DNA of 64,000 bases from JBCBKL01 sp038521825 (GCA_038521825.1 JBCBKL010000014.1:44366-108365), one strand, 5' to 3'. Counted from the stretch's first letter, positions 34,489 through 43,617 are shown. The notes: generated by a model from the letters alone, not told the origin. Program-made: numbers and translations.

Positions 34489-35004
34489 ATGCGAAGGGTC
34501 ATGATTGTTGGCGGGCCCGGTTCGGGCAAAAGCACACTTGCGCGGGCCTTGGGCGAACGGACGGGGCTGGCCGTGCACCATATGGACCACATTCACTGGA
34601 TGCCCGGGTGGCAGCAACGCCCGCGAGAGGCCCGAAGGATCATGGCGACCGAGATCGAAAATTCGGACCACTGGATCTTCGAGGGCGGGTTTTCAACGAC
34701 GTTTGAGCACCGGGCCTCCCGGGCTGACACGCTGATCTGGCTCGATCTGCCTGCGGGCCTGCGGATCTGGCGGGTGACCAAGCGGCTGGTGCGGCACTGG
34801 GGCAGGGGGCGGCCCGACATGGCGCCTGGTTGTATCGAGGGTCTGCATGGCGAAACCTTTGCGTTTTACATTTATATCTGGCGGACCCGGCAGAGCCACC
34901 GCGCCCGGTTGCAGACCTTGATCGATACACACCCTCACCTTTCTGTCCATCATCTCCGCTCGTTCCGGGCTGTGGACCAATATCTGAATGAGGTGGCGCG
35001 ATGA
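34489..35004 (+). CDS. P-loop nucleotide-kinase-like protein (topology-modulation / adenylate-kinase-like)
   Basis: A 171-residue single-domain P-loop protein: GGPGSGKSTLARAL at the N-terminus, HHMDHIHWMPGWQQ, a WIFEGGFSTTF region and LIWLDLPAGLRIWR, as in the FlaR/topology-modulation family related to shikimate and adenylate kinases. Substrate unknown, cytoplasmic. Start at MRRVMIVGG (34489), just after the rpmG terminator. Its stop overlaps the GNAT gene start by 4 bp, so the two are cotranscribed. Confidence 0.8.
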   Translation: MRRVMIVGGPGSGKSTLARALGERTGLAVHHMDHIHWMPGWQQRPREARRIMATEIENSDHWIFEGGFSTTFEHRASRADTLIWLDLPAGLRIWRVTKRLVRHWGRGRPDMAPGCIEGLHGETFAFYIYIWRTRQSHRARLQTLIDTHPHLSVHHLRSFRAVDQYLNEVAR

Positions 35005-35483
35005 CCGTAATTGTTCGACCCTCGACTAAGGCCGATATGGCGGCTGTCGATGTCCTTCTGGCCCGGACCTATCCCAAGTTGCTCAAGGCAGATTATCCCC
35101 CTTCGGTTCTTGTGACGGCACTGCCGATCATCAGCCGGGCACGGCCAGAATTGCTGGTCTGCGGCACCTATTACGTTGCGGACGAAGACGGCGCGGTGAT
35201 CGGTGCGGGCGGCTGGACCCGCGACCGCAAGGATCGGCGGCTCGGGCACATCCGCCACGTCGTGACTGATGACCGGCATCTGCGGCGGGGAATCGGACGG
35301 TCGATCATGCAACATTCGTTCGACGTTGCACGTGCGTCAGGCGTCATGCGGATGGAGTGCTGGGCGACGCGCACGGCGGAACGGTTCTATCAATCAGTCG
35401 GGTTCAAAACGATAGGGCCCATAGATGTCGAACTTGCCGGTGGGATCTCTTTCCCTTCAATCCGAATGACAAAATCACTTTGA
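35001..35483 (+). CDS. GNAT-family N-acetyltransferase
   Basis: A 160-residue acetyl-CoA-dependent transferase. Motif A is visible as HIRHVVTDDRHLRRGIGRSI (Q/R-x-x-G-x-G/A pattern), then WATRTAERFYQSVGFKTIGP as the motif B block. Substrate unknown. ATGA overlap with the upstream kinase-like gene suggests a two-gene operon. Confidence 0.88.
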   Translation: MTVIVRPSTKADMAAVDVLLARTYPKLLKADYPPSVLVTALPIISRARPELLVCGTYYVADEDGAVIGAGGWTRDRKDRRLGHIRHVVTDDRHLRRGIGRSIMQHSFDVARASGVMRMECWATRTAERFYQSVGFKTIGPIDVELAGGISFPSIRMTKSL

Positions 35484-35631
35484 CGCAACGGAAAACCAGC
35501 GGCCTTAATCGATTGTTAACCGCGCCCGCGCTACTCGCCCAGAATGCCACGCTCACTGGGCGTTGGTTGGTGTAACGGTCTGCAAAATCCCTCCAAAGGA
35601 CGCGGATCGCAGTGGAAGGTTGGTACGAAAA

Positions 35632-35653
35632 GGGCCGGTCGAAAGACCGGCCC
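35632..35653 (-). terminator. Terminator of the Bax-inhibitor-1 family gene
   Basis: Stem GGGCCGGTC/GACCGGCCC with GAAA (plus-strand view) loop. On the minus strand it is followed by TTTTCG, fitting termination of the gene at 35683-36459; on the plus strand a weaker GGTTTGCTTTCT follows, so it may also serve the GNAT gene. Confidence 0.8.
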
Positions 35654-35682
35654 GGTTTGCTTTCTAGAGGCTGTTGCGCCGT

Positions 35683-36459
35683 CTATTCCTGCTGTCCGAG
35701 GAACATGAGCAGGAACTGGAACATGTTCAGGAAGCTGATGTAGAGGCTCAGCGCGCCGTCAAAGGCCGCCTTGTCCAGCCATTCCTGATCGCCATGCGCG
35801 GCATGGGCCACGTAGGTGTTCTTGATGTCCTGCGTGTAGAATGCGGTCAGACCGGCAAAGATCAGGATGCCGATGGCAGAAATGGCCAGCATCATTGGAC
35901 CAGATTGCAGGAACAGGTTGATGATCATCGCGACCAGCAGGCCGATCACGCCCATGATCAGGAAGGTCCCCATCCCGCTCAGGTCTTTCTTGGTGGTGTA
36001 ACCCCAGAGGCTCAAACCAGCGAATGCGATCGCCGTCACCAGGAAGGTCTGCGTGATCGAGAACGCCGTGAACACCAGGAAGATCGAGCTGATCGACACG
36101 CCCATTACGGCCGCGAAGATGAAGAAGCCCAGCTGGACGGCGGCGGCTGATCCGCGGCTCATCAATGCGCCCCAGCCAAAGAAGAGGAAGGCCAGCGGCG
36201 CGAACATCACGACCCACCGAAGAGGGGATGCATAAAGCGCGGTGCCAAGCCCTGTCAGATACTGACCTTCACGCAGCGCATACGCTGTGGGCTCGCTTGT
36301 TACAGCAAGACCGGCAATCGCCCAAGCGGCAAGCGCCGTGATCAGCATGCCCACGGACATCGTGCCGTAGACTTTGTTCATGTGGGCGCGCAGCCCCGCA
36401 TCGATTTGGGCGGCGCGCGCTCCGGCAGCAGTTTGCCGGATCGTCTTCACGTCAGCCAT
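35683..36459 (-). CDS. Bax inhibitor-1/YccA family membrane protein
   Basis: A 258-residue protein with seven predicted membrane segments. It shows the family's DIKNTYVAHA motif with a proton/calcium-site Asp, and N-terminal MADVKTIRQTAAGARAAQID plus KVYGTMSVGMLITALAAW. YccA-like proteins modulate FtsH or calcium leak in other species. Start at 36459 has GGAGGT upstream. It is a single gene with its own terminator. Confidence 0.92.
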   Translation of the reverse strand: MADVKTIRQTAAGARAAQIDAGLRAHMNKVYGTMSVGMLITALAAWAIAGLAVTSEPTAYALREGQYLTGLGTALYASPLRWVVMFAPLAFLFFGWGALMSRGSAAAVQLGFFIFAAVMGVSISSIFLVFTAFSITQTFLVTAIAFAGLSLWGYTTKKDLSGMGTFLIMGVIGLLVAMIINLFLQSGPMMLAISAIGILIFAGLTAFYTQDIKNTYVAHAAHGDQEWLDKAAFDGALSLYISFLNMFQFLLMFLGQQE

Positions 36460-36613
36460 TAAGACCTCCAACTGAATTGTCCCTCGCACAGGAAGATCCC
36501 TGTACGCTCCATCGGAATATCGGCCCCAGCATCAAACGTTTCAAGGCTTTTCAAGGGCCGACCGGGGTCAAATCGCCGCAAATCCGATGGTTTCTGTTGG
36601 AAAGACTGTTTCC

Positions 36614-36820
36614 TTACACGCGCCAGTTGGCCGGAACGTCCCAAATGGGGCGTTTTGCCTCCTTTTCAGCCGCTTCGCGCTCAAGGCCGATATCGCGCAG
36701 GGCGGTCGCGTCCAGACGTTCCAATGCGCGGCGTGACCGCCACAGGGCTATCATCGACAGCAGGGAGGGGCGGATAGCGCGGCGCCGGAAACCAGCGCTC
36801 GACAGGTCTGTATGTGCCAT
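36614..36820 (-). CDS. DUF1127 small protein
   Basis: A 68-residue Arg-rich protein. The DUF1127/YjiS motif is in the second half: LWRSRRALERLDATALRDIGLEREAAEKEA. Family members bind RNA or act in phosphate/carbon metabolism and sRNA turnover in alphaproteobacteria, but this one's role is not known. It is divergent from the LysR-type regulator at 36945, with an AT-rich region between, so that regulator may control it. Confidence 0.87.
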   Translation of the reverse strand: MAHTDLSSAGFRRRAIRPSLLSMIALWRSRRALERLDATALRDIGLEREAAEKEAKRPIWDVPANWRV

Positions 36821-36944
36821 GTGTTTTCCTAACGTTTGCCAAATGGTTTATCGGATTTGCATCAACATGCTTGATGTATATGGATGAACGTGGCACATTC
36901 TTGAAACGAATGTTTGTGGTCATATCAATCAAGGAATGTGATGC

Positions 36945-37820
36945 ATGCGAAATCTCGATGTCACCACCCTTCGATCCTTTGTCGCGGTCGCTGAAAATGG
37001 CGGTGTGACCCGTGCCGCGGGTTTCCTACATCTGACGCAGTCCGCGGTCTCGATGCAGTTGAAACGCCTCGAAATCCTCTTGGGTGTCGATCTCTTTGAC
37101 CGGTCGGGCCGTGGTATTTCGCTCACGGCGCAAGGCGAACAGCTTTTGGTCTATGCGCGCCGCATGGTTGCTTTGAATGATGAGGTGGTGACCCGCCTGA
37201 CTGACAAGGCCTATGAAGGGGAAATCACGCTCGGCGTGCCGCACGACATTATCTACCCGGCCATTCCCCGCGTGCTCAAACAGTTCCACTCGGCCTATCC
37301 AAGGGTCAAAGTTCGGCTGATCTCGTCCTACACCAGCGATCTTAAAGACCAGTTCGCCCGCGGTGACTGCGAGATGATCCTGACGACCGAGGCCACGGTC
37401 GGTGCGGATGCCGAGCAGCTATGCGAAATGCCCCTGCGGTGGATGGGCGCACCGGGCGGGACGGCATGGCGTCAGCGGCCGCTGCGTATCGCATTCAGTG
37501 GCCACTGCAGTTTCCGACCGCTGGCGATCGACCGGCTTGATGCGGCCCAAGTGCCTTGGGAACTGGTCGTGGACACCGAAAGCGACCGGGCGATCGAGGC
37601 GACGGTCAGCGCGGATATGGCGATTTGCGCCATGATCGAGGGTACCGAGCCGCCGCAAATCATGCTGATAGACCATGGGGGCGCGCTGCCGGATTTGCCT
37701 CCGCAGCGGATCAATTTTTACAGCGCCAAGGGCCTGACTGGTGAGATTCACGATTCCCTTGCTGACCTCTTGCGTCGCGCTTTTGCCGTCAGCGAAGGAG
37801 TTAACCTGCGGATTGCATAG
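36945..37820 (+). CDS. LysR-type transcriptional regulator
   Basis: A 291-residue LTTR: winged helix at 4-64 (FVAVAENGGVTRAAGFLHL, QSAVSMQLKRLE) and a substrate-binding-like effector domain (about 90-285). It is divergent from the DUF1127 gene, the classic LTTR layout, so DUF1127 is the prime target along with itself. The intergenic 36821-36944 region is AT-rich (ATTTGCATCAACATGC) and likely has the operator. Effector unknown. Confidence 0.9.
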   Translation: MRNLDVTTLRSFVAVAENGGVTRAAGFLHLTQSAVSMQLKRLEILLGVDLFDRSGRGISLTAQGEQLLVYARRMVALNDEVVTRLTDKAYEGEITLGVPHDIIYPAIPRVLKQFHSAYPRVKVRLISSYTSDLKDQFARGDCEMILTTEATVGADAEQLCEMPLRWMGAPGGTAWRQRPLRIAFSGHCSFRPLAIDRLDAAQVPWELVVDTESDRAIEATVSADMAICAMIEGTEPPQIMLIDHGGALPDLPPQRINFYSAKGLTGEIHDSLADLLRRAFAVSEGVNLRIA

Positions 37821-38159
37821 GCGAATTTCCGCCCTTCGCAGCGCGTGCAGCAGAATCCGCAAGATGGCGCAGAAATACAGCTTGGGCCTGTGATGCACCA
37901 GATTATTGGCGACTTTTGCCGTTATGAGCGCTGGTCGGGGGGCTTTTGGAGTTAGAGACCACAGCTTTCAAATCCTTGATAGCAAGCGGTTTTTGCAATC
38001 TATGGTTGCTATTTACAGCCCGATGTCGCTTTCAAGTGTTACCGCGATCAGGACAACGTTAACACTTGGTTAAATCCCAGATTGTAACCTAACGATACCG
38101 TTTCAAGCATTTGATGTGTTAGCTTCGTTGATTATCGTCCGTGGATTTTGTATCGAATG
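37821..38159. other. Noncoding interval, AT-rich in its right half
   Basis: No believable gene. From about 37970 the composition turns AT-rich (GTTAACACTTGGTTAAATC and TGTAACCTAACGATACCG), which fits a promoter region for the leader and XRE gene. Nothing else was seen; a small RNA cannot be ruled out. Confidence 0.45.
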
Positions 38160-38184
38160 ACACCATAGGAGATAAGAATGGTGT
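38160..38184 (+). promoter_or_regulatory. Hairpin holding the leader ORF ribosome site in its loop
   Basis: ACACCAT (38160-38166) pairs with ATGGTGT (38178-38184). The loop contains AGGAGATAAG and the right arm contains the start codon of the 16-codon ORF, so folding would block the start codon. The pairing is exact over 7 bp. Confidence 0.55.
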
Positions 38185-38228
38185 CTTCCGATCAAAAGCC
38201 ACTCCGGACCAGGACCATTGCAGATTAG
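38178..38228 (+). CDS. Putative 16-residue leader peptide upstream of XRE gene
   Basis: ATG at 38178 with a near-perfect AGGAG five to ten bases upstream, followed by 15 codons (reads MVSSDQKPLRTRTIAD) and TAG. The XRE gene starts 43 bases later. Its ribosome site is stronger than that of the XRE gene, which suggests it is really translated. No run of regulatory codons is seen. It could be a genuine small protein or an upstream ORF modulating the regulator. Confidence 0.45.
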   Translation: MVSSDQKPLRTRTIAD

Positions 38229-38271
38229 TCGTGAGCGGTCGTTGGAAGTGTCAGGAATGTAAGGACTGTTT

Positions 38272-38649
38272 ATGCCTCATGTTGTAGATGTTCATGTTGG
38301 AAAGCGCATACGCCAGCGCCGCTGGTTGATTGGCATGACCCAGCAAAAGCTGGCTGAGCTAGTCGGGATCAAATTTCAGCAAATTCAAAAATACGAAACG
38401 GGCGCAAATCGTGTTAGCGCATCGCGCCTTTGGGACATTGCCGAAGCAATGGGCGTTCCAATTTCTTTTTTCTTCGAAGGTCTCAAAAGCAAGCATGAAA
38501 GCGGAATTGACAGCATCGACAAACTGATGCCGGCCGACCTGCTAAGCGACAAAGAGGCAATGGATCTGGTGCGGTCCTATTACTCGATCCCGGAAAATCA
38601 GCGTCGCCGCCTTTTCGAACTGGCCCGCGTTCTGAGCGACGTGGCCTGA
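38272..38649 (+). CDS. XRE-family helix-turn-helix regulator
   Basis: A 125-residue cytoplasmic DNA-binding protein: HTH_3 domain at about 9-65 (IRQRRWLIGMTQQKLAELVG, then FQQIQKYETGANRVSASRLW), followed by a short C-terminal helical tail (SYYSIPENQRRRLFELARVL). This form is common in alphaproteobacteria. TAAGGA is about ten bases upstream of the ATG. Target unknown; the leader and hairpin upstream hint at post-transcriptional control. Confidence 0.92.
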   Translation: MPHVVDVHVGKRIRQRRWLIGMTQQKLAELVGIKFQQIQKYETGANRVSASRLWDIAEAMGVPISFFFEGLKSKHESGIDSIDKLMPADLLSDKEAMDLVRSYYSIPENQRRRLFELARVLSDVA

Positions 38650-38695
38650 ACCGGCCTGACTTGATCACCCGGCCCGCATCTGGCAGGGCCGGTAC

Positions 38696-39490
38696 ATGAC
38701 CGATAAGCATGATGACCTGATCCGCGTGGCGGAAGCGCTGGCAGATGCCGCGCGCACGGCAATATTGCCCTATTTTCGTGCAAGCGGCCTGACCGTAGAC
38801 AACAAGCACGCCCAAGGTTTCGATCCCGTGACCGAAGCGGATCGTGCGGCCGAACGGGCCATGCGGTCGATCCTTGCGGCCGAACGGCCTCACGATGCAA
38901 TTCTCGGCGAAGAATTCGGGCACGAGGCCGGCACCAGCGGTCTGACATGGGTTCTGGATCCGATCGACGGCACCCGCGCCTTTATCGCGGGCACACCCAC
39001 ATGGGGGGTCCTGATCGCGGTATCTGACGAGACGGGTCCGATCCTTGGCGTAATCGATCAGCCATACATCCGCGAACGGTTCATCGGCGGGGCCGGAGTT
39101 GCGCATCTTTCGGGTCCATACGGTCAGACCACGCTCAAGGCTCGCCTGACGCAAGGGCTAAACGAGGCGATCCTCTTTACCACTTTCCCCGAAGTTGGCA
39201 CTGCGCAGGAGCGAGCCGGTTTCGAGGCCGTCGCAGCCCGGACGCGCCTCGTTCGCTACGGGATGGATTGCTATGCCTATGCCCTCGTGGCCGCAGGGCA
39301 GGTTGATCTTGTCATCGAAGCTGGTCTTGCCGCTTATGACATCCAGGCCCCTATCGCCCTCATCGAGGCTGCGGGTGGCGTGGTTACCGACTGGACGGGC
39401 GGCCCCGTGCATGAGGGCGGTCGGGCTCTGGCCGCCGCCAACCCCGCGCTGCATGCAGAAGCGCTAGATCTGCTTCGCCCCTTCGCATGA
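38696..39490 (+). CDS. hisN: Histidinol-phosphatase (inositol-monophosphatase family)
   Basis: Mg-dependent phosphatase completing the penultimate histidine step, 264 residues. Metal site: Glu72 in GEEFG, Asp88 and Asp91 in LDPIDGTRAF, and a late DIQAPIALIEAAGG with the last Asp. The TRAF variant after DPIDGT is typical of HisN rather than inositol phosphatases, but this is family inference. Its ATGA overlap with the 8-oxoguanine deaminase gene implies cotranscription with a purine gene. Confidence 0.85.
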   Translation: MTDKHDDLIRVAEALADAARTAILPYFRASGLTVDNKHAQGFDPVTEADRAAERAMRSILAAERPHDAILGEEFGHEAGTSGLTWVLDPIDGTRAFIAGTPTWGVLIAVSDETGPILGVIDQPYIRERFIGGAGVAHLSGPYGQTTLKARLTQGLNEAILFTTFPEVGTAQERAGFEAVAARTRLVRYGMDCYAYALVAAGQVDLVIEAGLAAYDIQAPIALIEAAGGVVTDWTGGPVHEGGRALAAANPALHAEALDLLRPFA

Positions 39491-40824
39491 CGACGACGCT
39501 GATTCGGGCAGCCGACACAATTGTCACGATGAATGATGGCCGCGATGAATTGGCGTCCGTCGATATCCTGATCCACGATGGCGTGATTGCTGCGGTCGGA
39601 AAGGATCTGCAGGCCGATGGCGAGATCATCGAGGCACAGGGCTGCATCGTGACGCCGGGCCTTATTAACACCCACCACCATCTCTACCAAACGCTGACCC
39701 GGGCGGTTCCCGCCGGGCAAAACGCGCTCCTCTTCGGTTGGCTGCGGGCGCTCTACCCGATCTGGGCGCGGTTCACGCCGGACCATTTTTACGTTTCGGC
39801 GCAGATCGGGCTGGCTGAACTGGCGCTTTCGGGCTGCACGCTGTCATCCGATCACCTCTATCTATATCCGAACGGCGCGCGGCTTGATGATACGATCCAT
39901 GCCGCTGCCGAGCTCGGCTTGCGGTTCCATCCAACCCGGGGCGCGATGAGCATCGGAGAAAGCGCGGGCGGCCTGCCGCCCGACGCACTGGTCGAGGACG
40001 AAGACGCGATCTTGACCGATTGCATCCGCGTGATCGACGCCTTCCACGACCCGTCCTCCGGATCGATGTGCCGCGTGGGTGTGGCACCCTGTTCGCCGTT
40101 TTCCGTCAGCCGGGAGCTGATGCGCGATGCTGCGCTGCTAGCACGGGACAAGGGGGTGATGCTGCACACCCATCTGGCCGAAAACGATGAAGACATACGC
40201 TTTAGTATGGAAAACTTTGGCTGTCGCCCCGGGCAGTACGCCGAAGAGTTGGGCTGGGTCGGCCCGGATGTTTGGCATGCGCACTGCGTAAAGCTGGACG
40301 CGGCCGAGATTGACCTCTTTGCCCGAACCGGGACCGGCGCGGCCCATTGCCCGTGTTCGAATTGTCGGCTCGGGTCTGGCATCGCGCCGGTTCGGGCCAT
40401 GCGCGACGCCGGCGTGCCGGTGGGTCTGGGTGTCGACGGTTCGGCCTCCAACGACGCTGGCAGTCTCGTGGCCGAAGCGCGGCAGGCGATGCTGCTGCAG
40501 CGGGTTGCGCAAGGCGCCGTTGCCATGAGCCCGCGCGAAGCGTTGTGGATTGCCACACGAGGCGGGGCGCAGGTGCTGGGCCATGACGACGTGGGCCAGA
40601 TCGCACCGGGAAAGCGCGCCGATCTCGCAATCTGGGACGTCTCCGGCATTGAAAGCGCGGGTTCCTGGGATCCGGCTGCCCTGCTGCTCGCCGGGCCAAA
40701 GATCGTACGTGATCTCTTTGTCGAGGGGCGTCAGATCGTGCGGGATGGGCACATCACGACGATCGATCTGCGCGGCGTGATCAACAAACAGAACCGCATG
40801 GCCAAGGCGCTGGCGGCGACCTAG
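39487..40824 (+). CDS. 8-oxoguanine deaminase
   Basis: Zinc amidohydrolase of 445 residues that deaminates 8-oxoguanine to urate, clearing oxidised guanine. Motifs: NTHHHLYQTLTRA (His63-65) for the metal, HTHLAEN, the later HAHCVKLD, CPCSNCRLGSGIAP characteristic of this subgroup, and VDGSASND with the catalytic Asp. Isocytosine or related deamination is an alternative. It overlaps hisN by 4 bp and its TAG stop is in the CTAG shared with guaD on the other strand. Confidence 0.87.
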   Translation: MTTTLIRAADTIVTMNDGRDELASVDILIHDGVIAAVGKDLQADGEIIEAQGCIVTPGLINTHHHLYQTLTRAVPAGQNALLFGWLRALYPIWARFTPDHFYVSAQIGLAELALSGCTLSSDHLYLYPNGARLDDTIHAAAELGLRFHPTRGAMSIGESAGGLPPDALVEDEDAILTDCIRVIDAFHDPSSGSMCRVGVAPCSPFSVSRELMRDAALLARDKGVMLHTHLAENDEDIRFSMENFGCRPGQYAEELGWVGPDVWHAHCVKLDAAEIDLFARTGTGAAHCPCSNCRLGSGIAPVRAMRDAGVPVGLGVDGSASNDAGSLVAEARQAMLLQRVAQGAVAMSPREALWIATRGGAQVLGHDDVGQIAPGKRADLAIWDVSGIESAGSWDPAALLLAGPKIVRDLFVEGRQIVRDGHITTIDLRGVINKQNRMAKALAAT

Positions 40825-42095
40825 TGGCCGACCTTTCGGCCATCCACCCAGACCGCCGCAACGGCCCGGTCGTCACCCATCATGATCGTGGGAAAAACCG
40901 CCTCCCAAATGTCGTTGGCCATCGCGTTGCGTTGGACGATTGCTGGGGTCGAACCCAGATCGAGGATTGTCAGGTCCGCTGCCATCCCCGGCGCGATGTG
41001 CCCGATTTCTTCGCCACGGTGCACCACCCGCGCCGACCCGGCTGTCGCCAGCCACAGAAGCTGGGCGGGATGCAGCGCGCTGCCCCGCAATTGCGCGATC
41101 TCATAAGCCGCTGCCATTGTCCGCAGCATTGAAAAGGACGATCCGCCGCCGGTGTCAGTGGCCAGCCCAACCGGCATCGAGGAGGCGAGGGTCATGTCGA
41201 AGAGGCCCGAGCCGATGAACGTGTTCGAGGTCGGGCAATGCACGAGGCCCGCACCGACCTCTGCCAGCCGATCGCGTTCGCGCGGCTCCAGATGAATGGC
41301 ATGGCCGTAGAGGCCGCGTTCGCCCAGCAGCCCGTGCATTTCATAAGTGTCGAGATAATCGCGCGCGTCCTGATACAGCTCTCTGGCCCACGCGATCTCG
41401 TCCACTTGCTCGCTCAGATGGGTCTGCATCACACAGGTCTGACGCTCCGACCAGAGCGCGCCAAGGGCCGCCAGTTGCTCGGGCGTTGAGGTGGGTGAAA
41501 AGCGGGGCGTGATAGCATAGCGCGCACGACCCTTGCCGTGCCAGCGATCGATGAGCGCCTTGCTGTCATCATAGGCGGATTGGGCCGTGTCACGCAGGCT
41601 CTCGGGGGCGTTGCGATCCATGCAGGTCTTGCCCGCAACCACGGCCATCCCCCGCGCCTCGGCAGCATCAAAGAAGGCATCGGCGCTGTGAGGATGGATC
41701 GTGCAATAGCTCGCTACGGAGGTGGTGCCGTTGGCCAGCAGCAGATCAAGATAGCGGGCGGCGACGGCGCTGGCATAGGTGGGATCGGCCAGACGCATCT
41801 CTTCGGGAAAAGTATAGGTGTTCAACCAGTCGATCAGGCGCTTTCCCCAACTCGCGATAATCGCGGTCTGCGGATAATGCGCATGGGCGTCGACAAAGCC
41901 GGGGCAGATCAGATGGCCGGTGAAATCGTGAACAGTGACTTCTGGCCGCTTTAGTTCATCTGGTTCGCCAATGGCTATGATCTTGCGGTCCTCGACCAGG
42001 ACGCCGCCGGCTTCGACGCGGACGGCTTCGTGCCACGGCACGGCAAACGGATCGCCGTCAAAGAGTAGGACATCGCCAAGGATCAGATCAGCCAT
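40821..42095 (-). CDS. guaD: Guanine deaminase
   Basis: Amidohydrolase converting guanine to xanthine, 424 residues from MADLILGDVL. Zinc motif GFVDAHAHYPQT (His71, His73), catalytic segments MQTHLSEQ, GHAIHLE, HCPTSNTFIGSGLFD and ATDTGGGSSFS match GuaD. ATG at 42110 and a start at 42182 are alternatives; 42095 fits the family. Convergent with the 8-oxoguanine deaminase gene, so both purine deaminases meet tail-to-tail on one CTAG. Confidence 0.9.
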   Translation of the reverse strand: MADLILGDVLLFDGDPFAVPWHEAVRVEAGGVLVEDRKIIAIGEPDELKRPEVTVHDFTGHLICPGFVDAHAHYPQTAIIASWGKRLIDWLNTYTFPEEMRLADPTYASAVAARYLDLLLANGTTSVASYCTIHPHSADAFFDAAEARGMAVVAGKTCMDRNAPESLRDTAQSAYDDSKALIDRWHGKGRARYAITPRFSPTSTPEQLAALGALWSERQTCVMQTHLSEQVDEIAWARELYQDARDYLDTYEMHGLLGERGLYGHAIHLEPRERDRLAEVGAGLVHCPTSNTFIGSGLFDMTLASSMPVGLATDTGGGSSFSMLRTMAAAYEIAQLRGSALHPAQLLWLATAGSARVVHRGEEIGHIAPGMAADLTILDLGSTPAIVQRNAMANDIWEAVFPTIMMGDDRAVAAVWVDGRKVGH

Positions 42096-42208
42096 GCCCC
42101 TTTTGATCATCCCCCGCCGGGCGGTGAAAGCGAAAAGCGGTGCGGCCCATTGTTCTTGGTCAGGGCGCCGATTATGGTCCACGCGGAACGAGAACGAGGG
42201 GGTCAGCG

Positions 42209-43597
42209 ATGTCGGACGAAAGCGATGTGAGTGAGACCCCGGCGGACGATTACAGCCTTGGGCGCAAGGATGTCGCAGCGATCCTTTATGCGGTCGATAT
42301 CGAGGATCGCGAACAGCTATTAAGCCTGATGGAGCCGCTGCACGCGGCCGACATCGCCGACCTTCTGGAACAGATCAACAGCTTTGACCGGTCGCGGCTC
42401 GTGCGCCTTTATGACAGGGAATTCGACGGCGACATCCTGTCCGAGCTTGACGAGTCCGTGCGCGAAGAGGTGATCGCGGTTCTGCAGCCGCACATTCTGG
42501 CCGAAGCGGTGCGCGATCTCGACAGCGATGACGTCGTCGACCTTGTCGAAGATCTGGATGCGCCGCAACAGGAAGCGATCCTTGACGCGCTGGAAGATGC
42601 GGATCGGGTGGCGGTCGAACAGGCACTCAGCTATCCGGAATACTCCGCTGGCCGCCTGATGCAGCGCGAGGTGGTGATGGCGCCAGAGCATTGGACGGTG
42701 GGCAATGCGATCGACTATTTGCGGTCGGCCGACGAAAGCGCGCTGCCCAACCAGTTCTACCATATCGTTCTGGTCGACCCGCGCCTGCATCCGGTCGGTA
42801 ACGTGACGCTGGGCAAGCTGATGCGATCGCGCCGGGACGTGCCTCTGACTGAACTGACGGAGGACACGTTCCAGATCATTCCCGCGGCGCAGGATGAAGG
42901 CGATGTGGCCTATGCCTTCAACCAGTATCATCTGATCTCAGCCCCGGTGGTCGACGAAGAGGGGCGCCTGATCGGTCAGATCACGATCGACGACGCGATG
43001 GCGGTGCTGGACGAAGAGCACGAAGAGGACATTCTGCGGCTCGCCGGTGTTGGCGAGGAAAGCTCGCTCAGCGACAATGTCGTCAATACGACCCGTCAGC
43101 GGTTGCCCTGGCTCGCGGTTAATCTTGCAACGGCGGTGCTGGCCTCGCTGGTTATCGCGCAATTCGAAGAGGCACTGGCGCGGATCGTGGCGCTTGCGGT
43201 TCTGATGCCGATCGTCGCCTCGATGGGCGGGAATGCCGGGACGCAATCGCTGACGGTTGCGGTGCGCGCCATCGCCACCAAGGACCTGACGGGATCGAAC
43301 GTGTGGCGTGTCATCTGGCGTGAGGCGTCCGTGGGTCTGATAAACGGTCTGGTTTTTGCGGTGGTGATGGCGATTGTCAGCCTCGTCTGGTTCGGCTCTC
43401 CGATCCTTGGTGCGGTGATCGCTGTTGCCATGGTCGTGAACCTCGTCGTGGCTGGCCTGGCCGGGATTGTCGTGCCCGTGGTTCTGGATCGTGCGGGGGT
43501 GGATCCGGCCCTCGCATCCGGCACCTTCGTGACAACCGTTACGGACGTGGTGGGTTTCTTTGTGTTTCTGGGTCTCGCGACATTGGTGTTGATGTGA
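42209..43597 (+). CDS. mgtE: Magnesium transporter MgtE
   Basis: A 462-residue Mg2+ channel: N-terminal MgtE_N superhelix (about 10-135), tandem CBS domains (about 140-260; QREVVMAPEHWTV and ISAPVVDEEGRLIGQI) that sense intracellular Mg, and a five-helix MgtE pore domain from about 285 with MPIVASMGGNAGTQSL, the pore signature. Acidic residue clusters in the N domain are typical. ATG 42209 with GAGGGGG upstream was chosen over 42140. Divergent from guaD. Confidence 0.94.
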   Translation: MSDESDVSETPADDYSLGRKDVAAILYAVDIEDREQLLSLMEPLHAADIADLLEQINSFDRSRLVRLYDREFDGDILSELDESVREEVIAVLQPHILAEAVRDLDSDDVVDLVEDLDAPQQEAILDALEDADRVAVEQALSYPEYSAGRLMQREVVMAPEHWTVGNAIDYLRSADESALPNQFYHIVLVDPRLHPVGNVTLGKLMRSRRDVPLTELTEDTFQIIPAAQDEGDVAYAFNQYHLISAPVVDEEGRLIGQITIDDAMAVLDEEHEEDILRLAGVGEESSLSDNVVNTTRQRLPWLAVNLATAVLASLVIAQFEEALARIVALAVLMPIVASMGGNAGTQSLTVAVRAIATKDLTGSNVWRVIWREASVGLINGLVFAVVMAIVSLVWFGSPILGAVIAVAMVVNLVVAGLAGIVVPVVLDRAGVDPALASGTFVTTVTDVVGFFVFLGLATLVLM

Positions 43598-43617
43598 GGG
43601 CCGGATCGGCCGACGCT

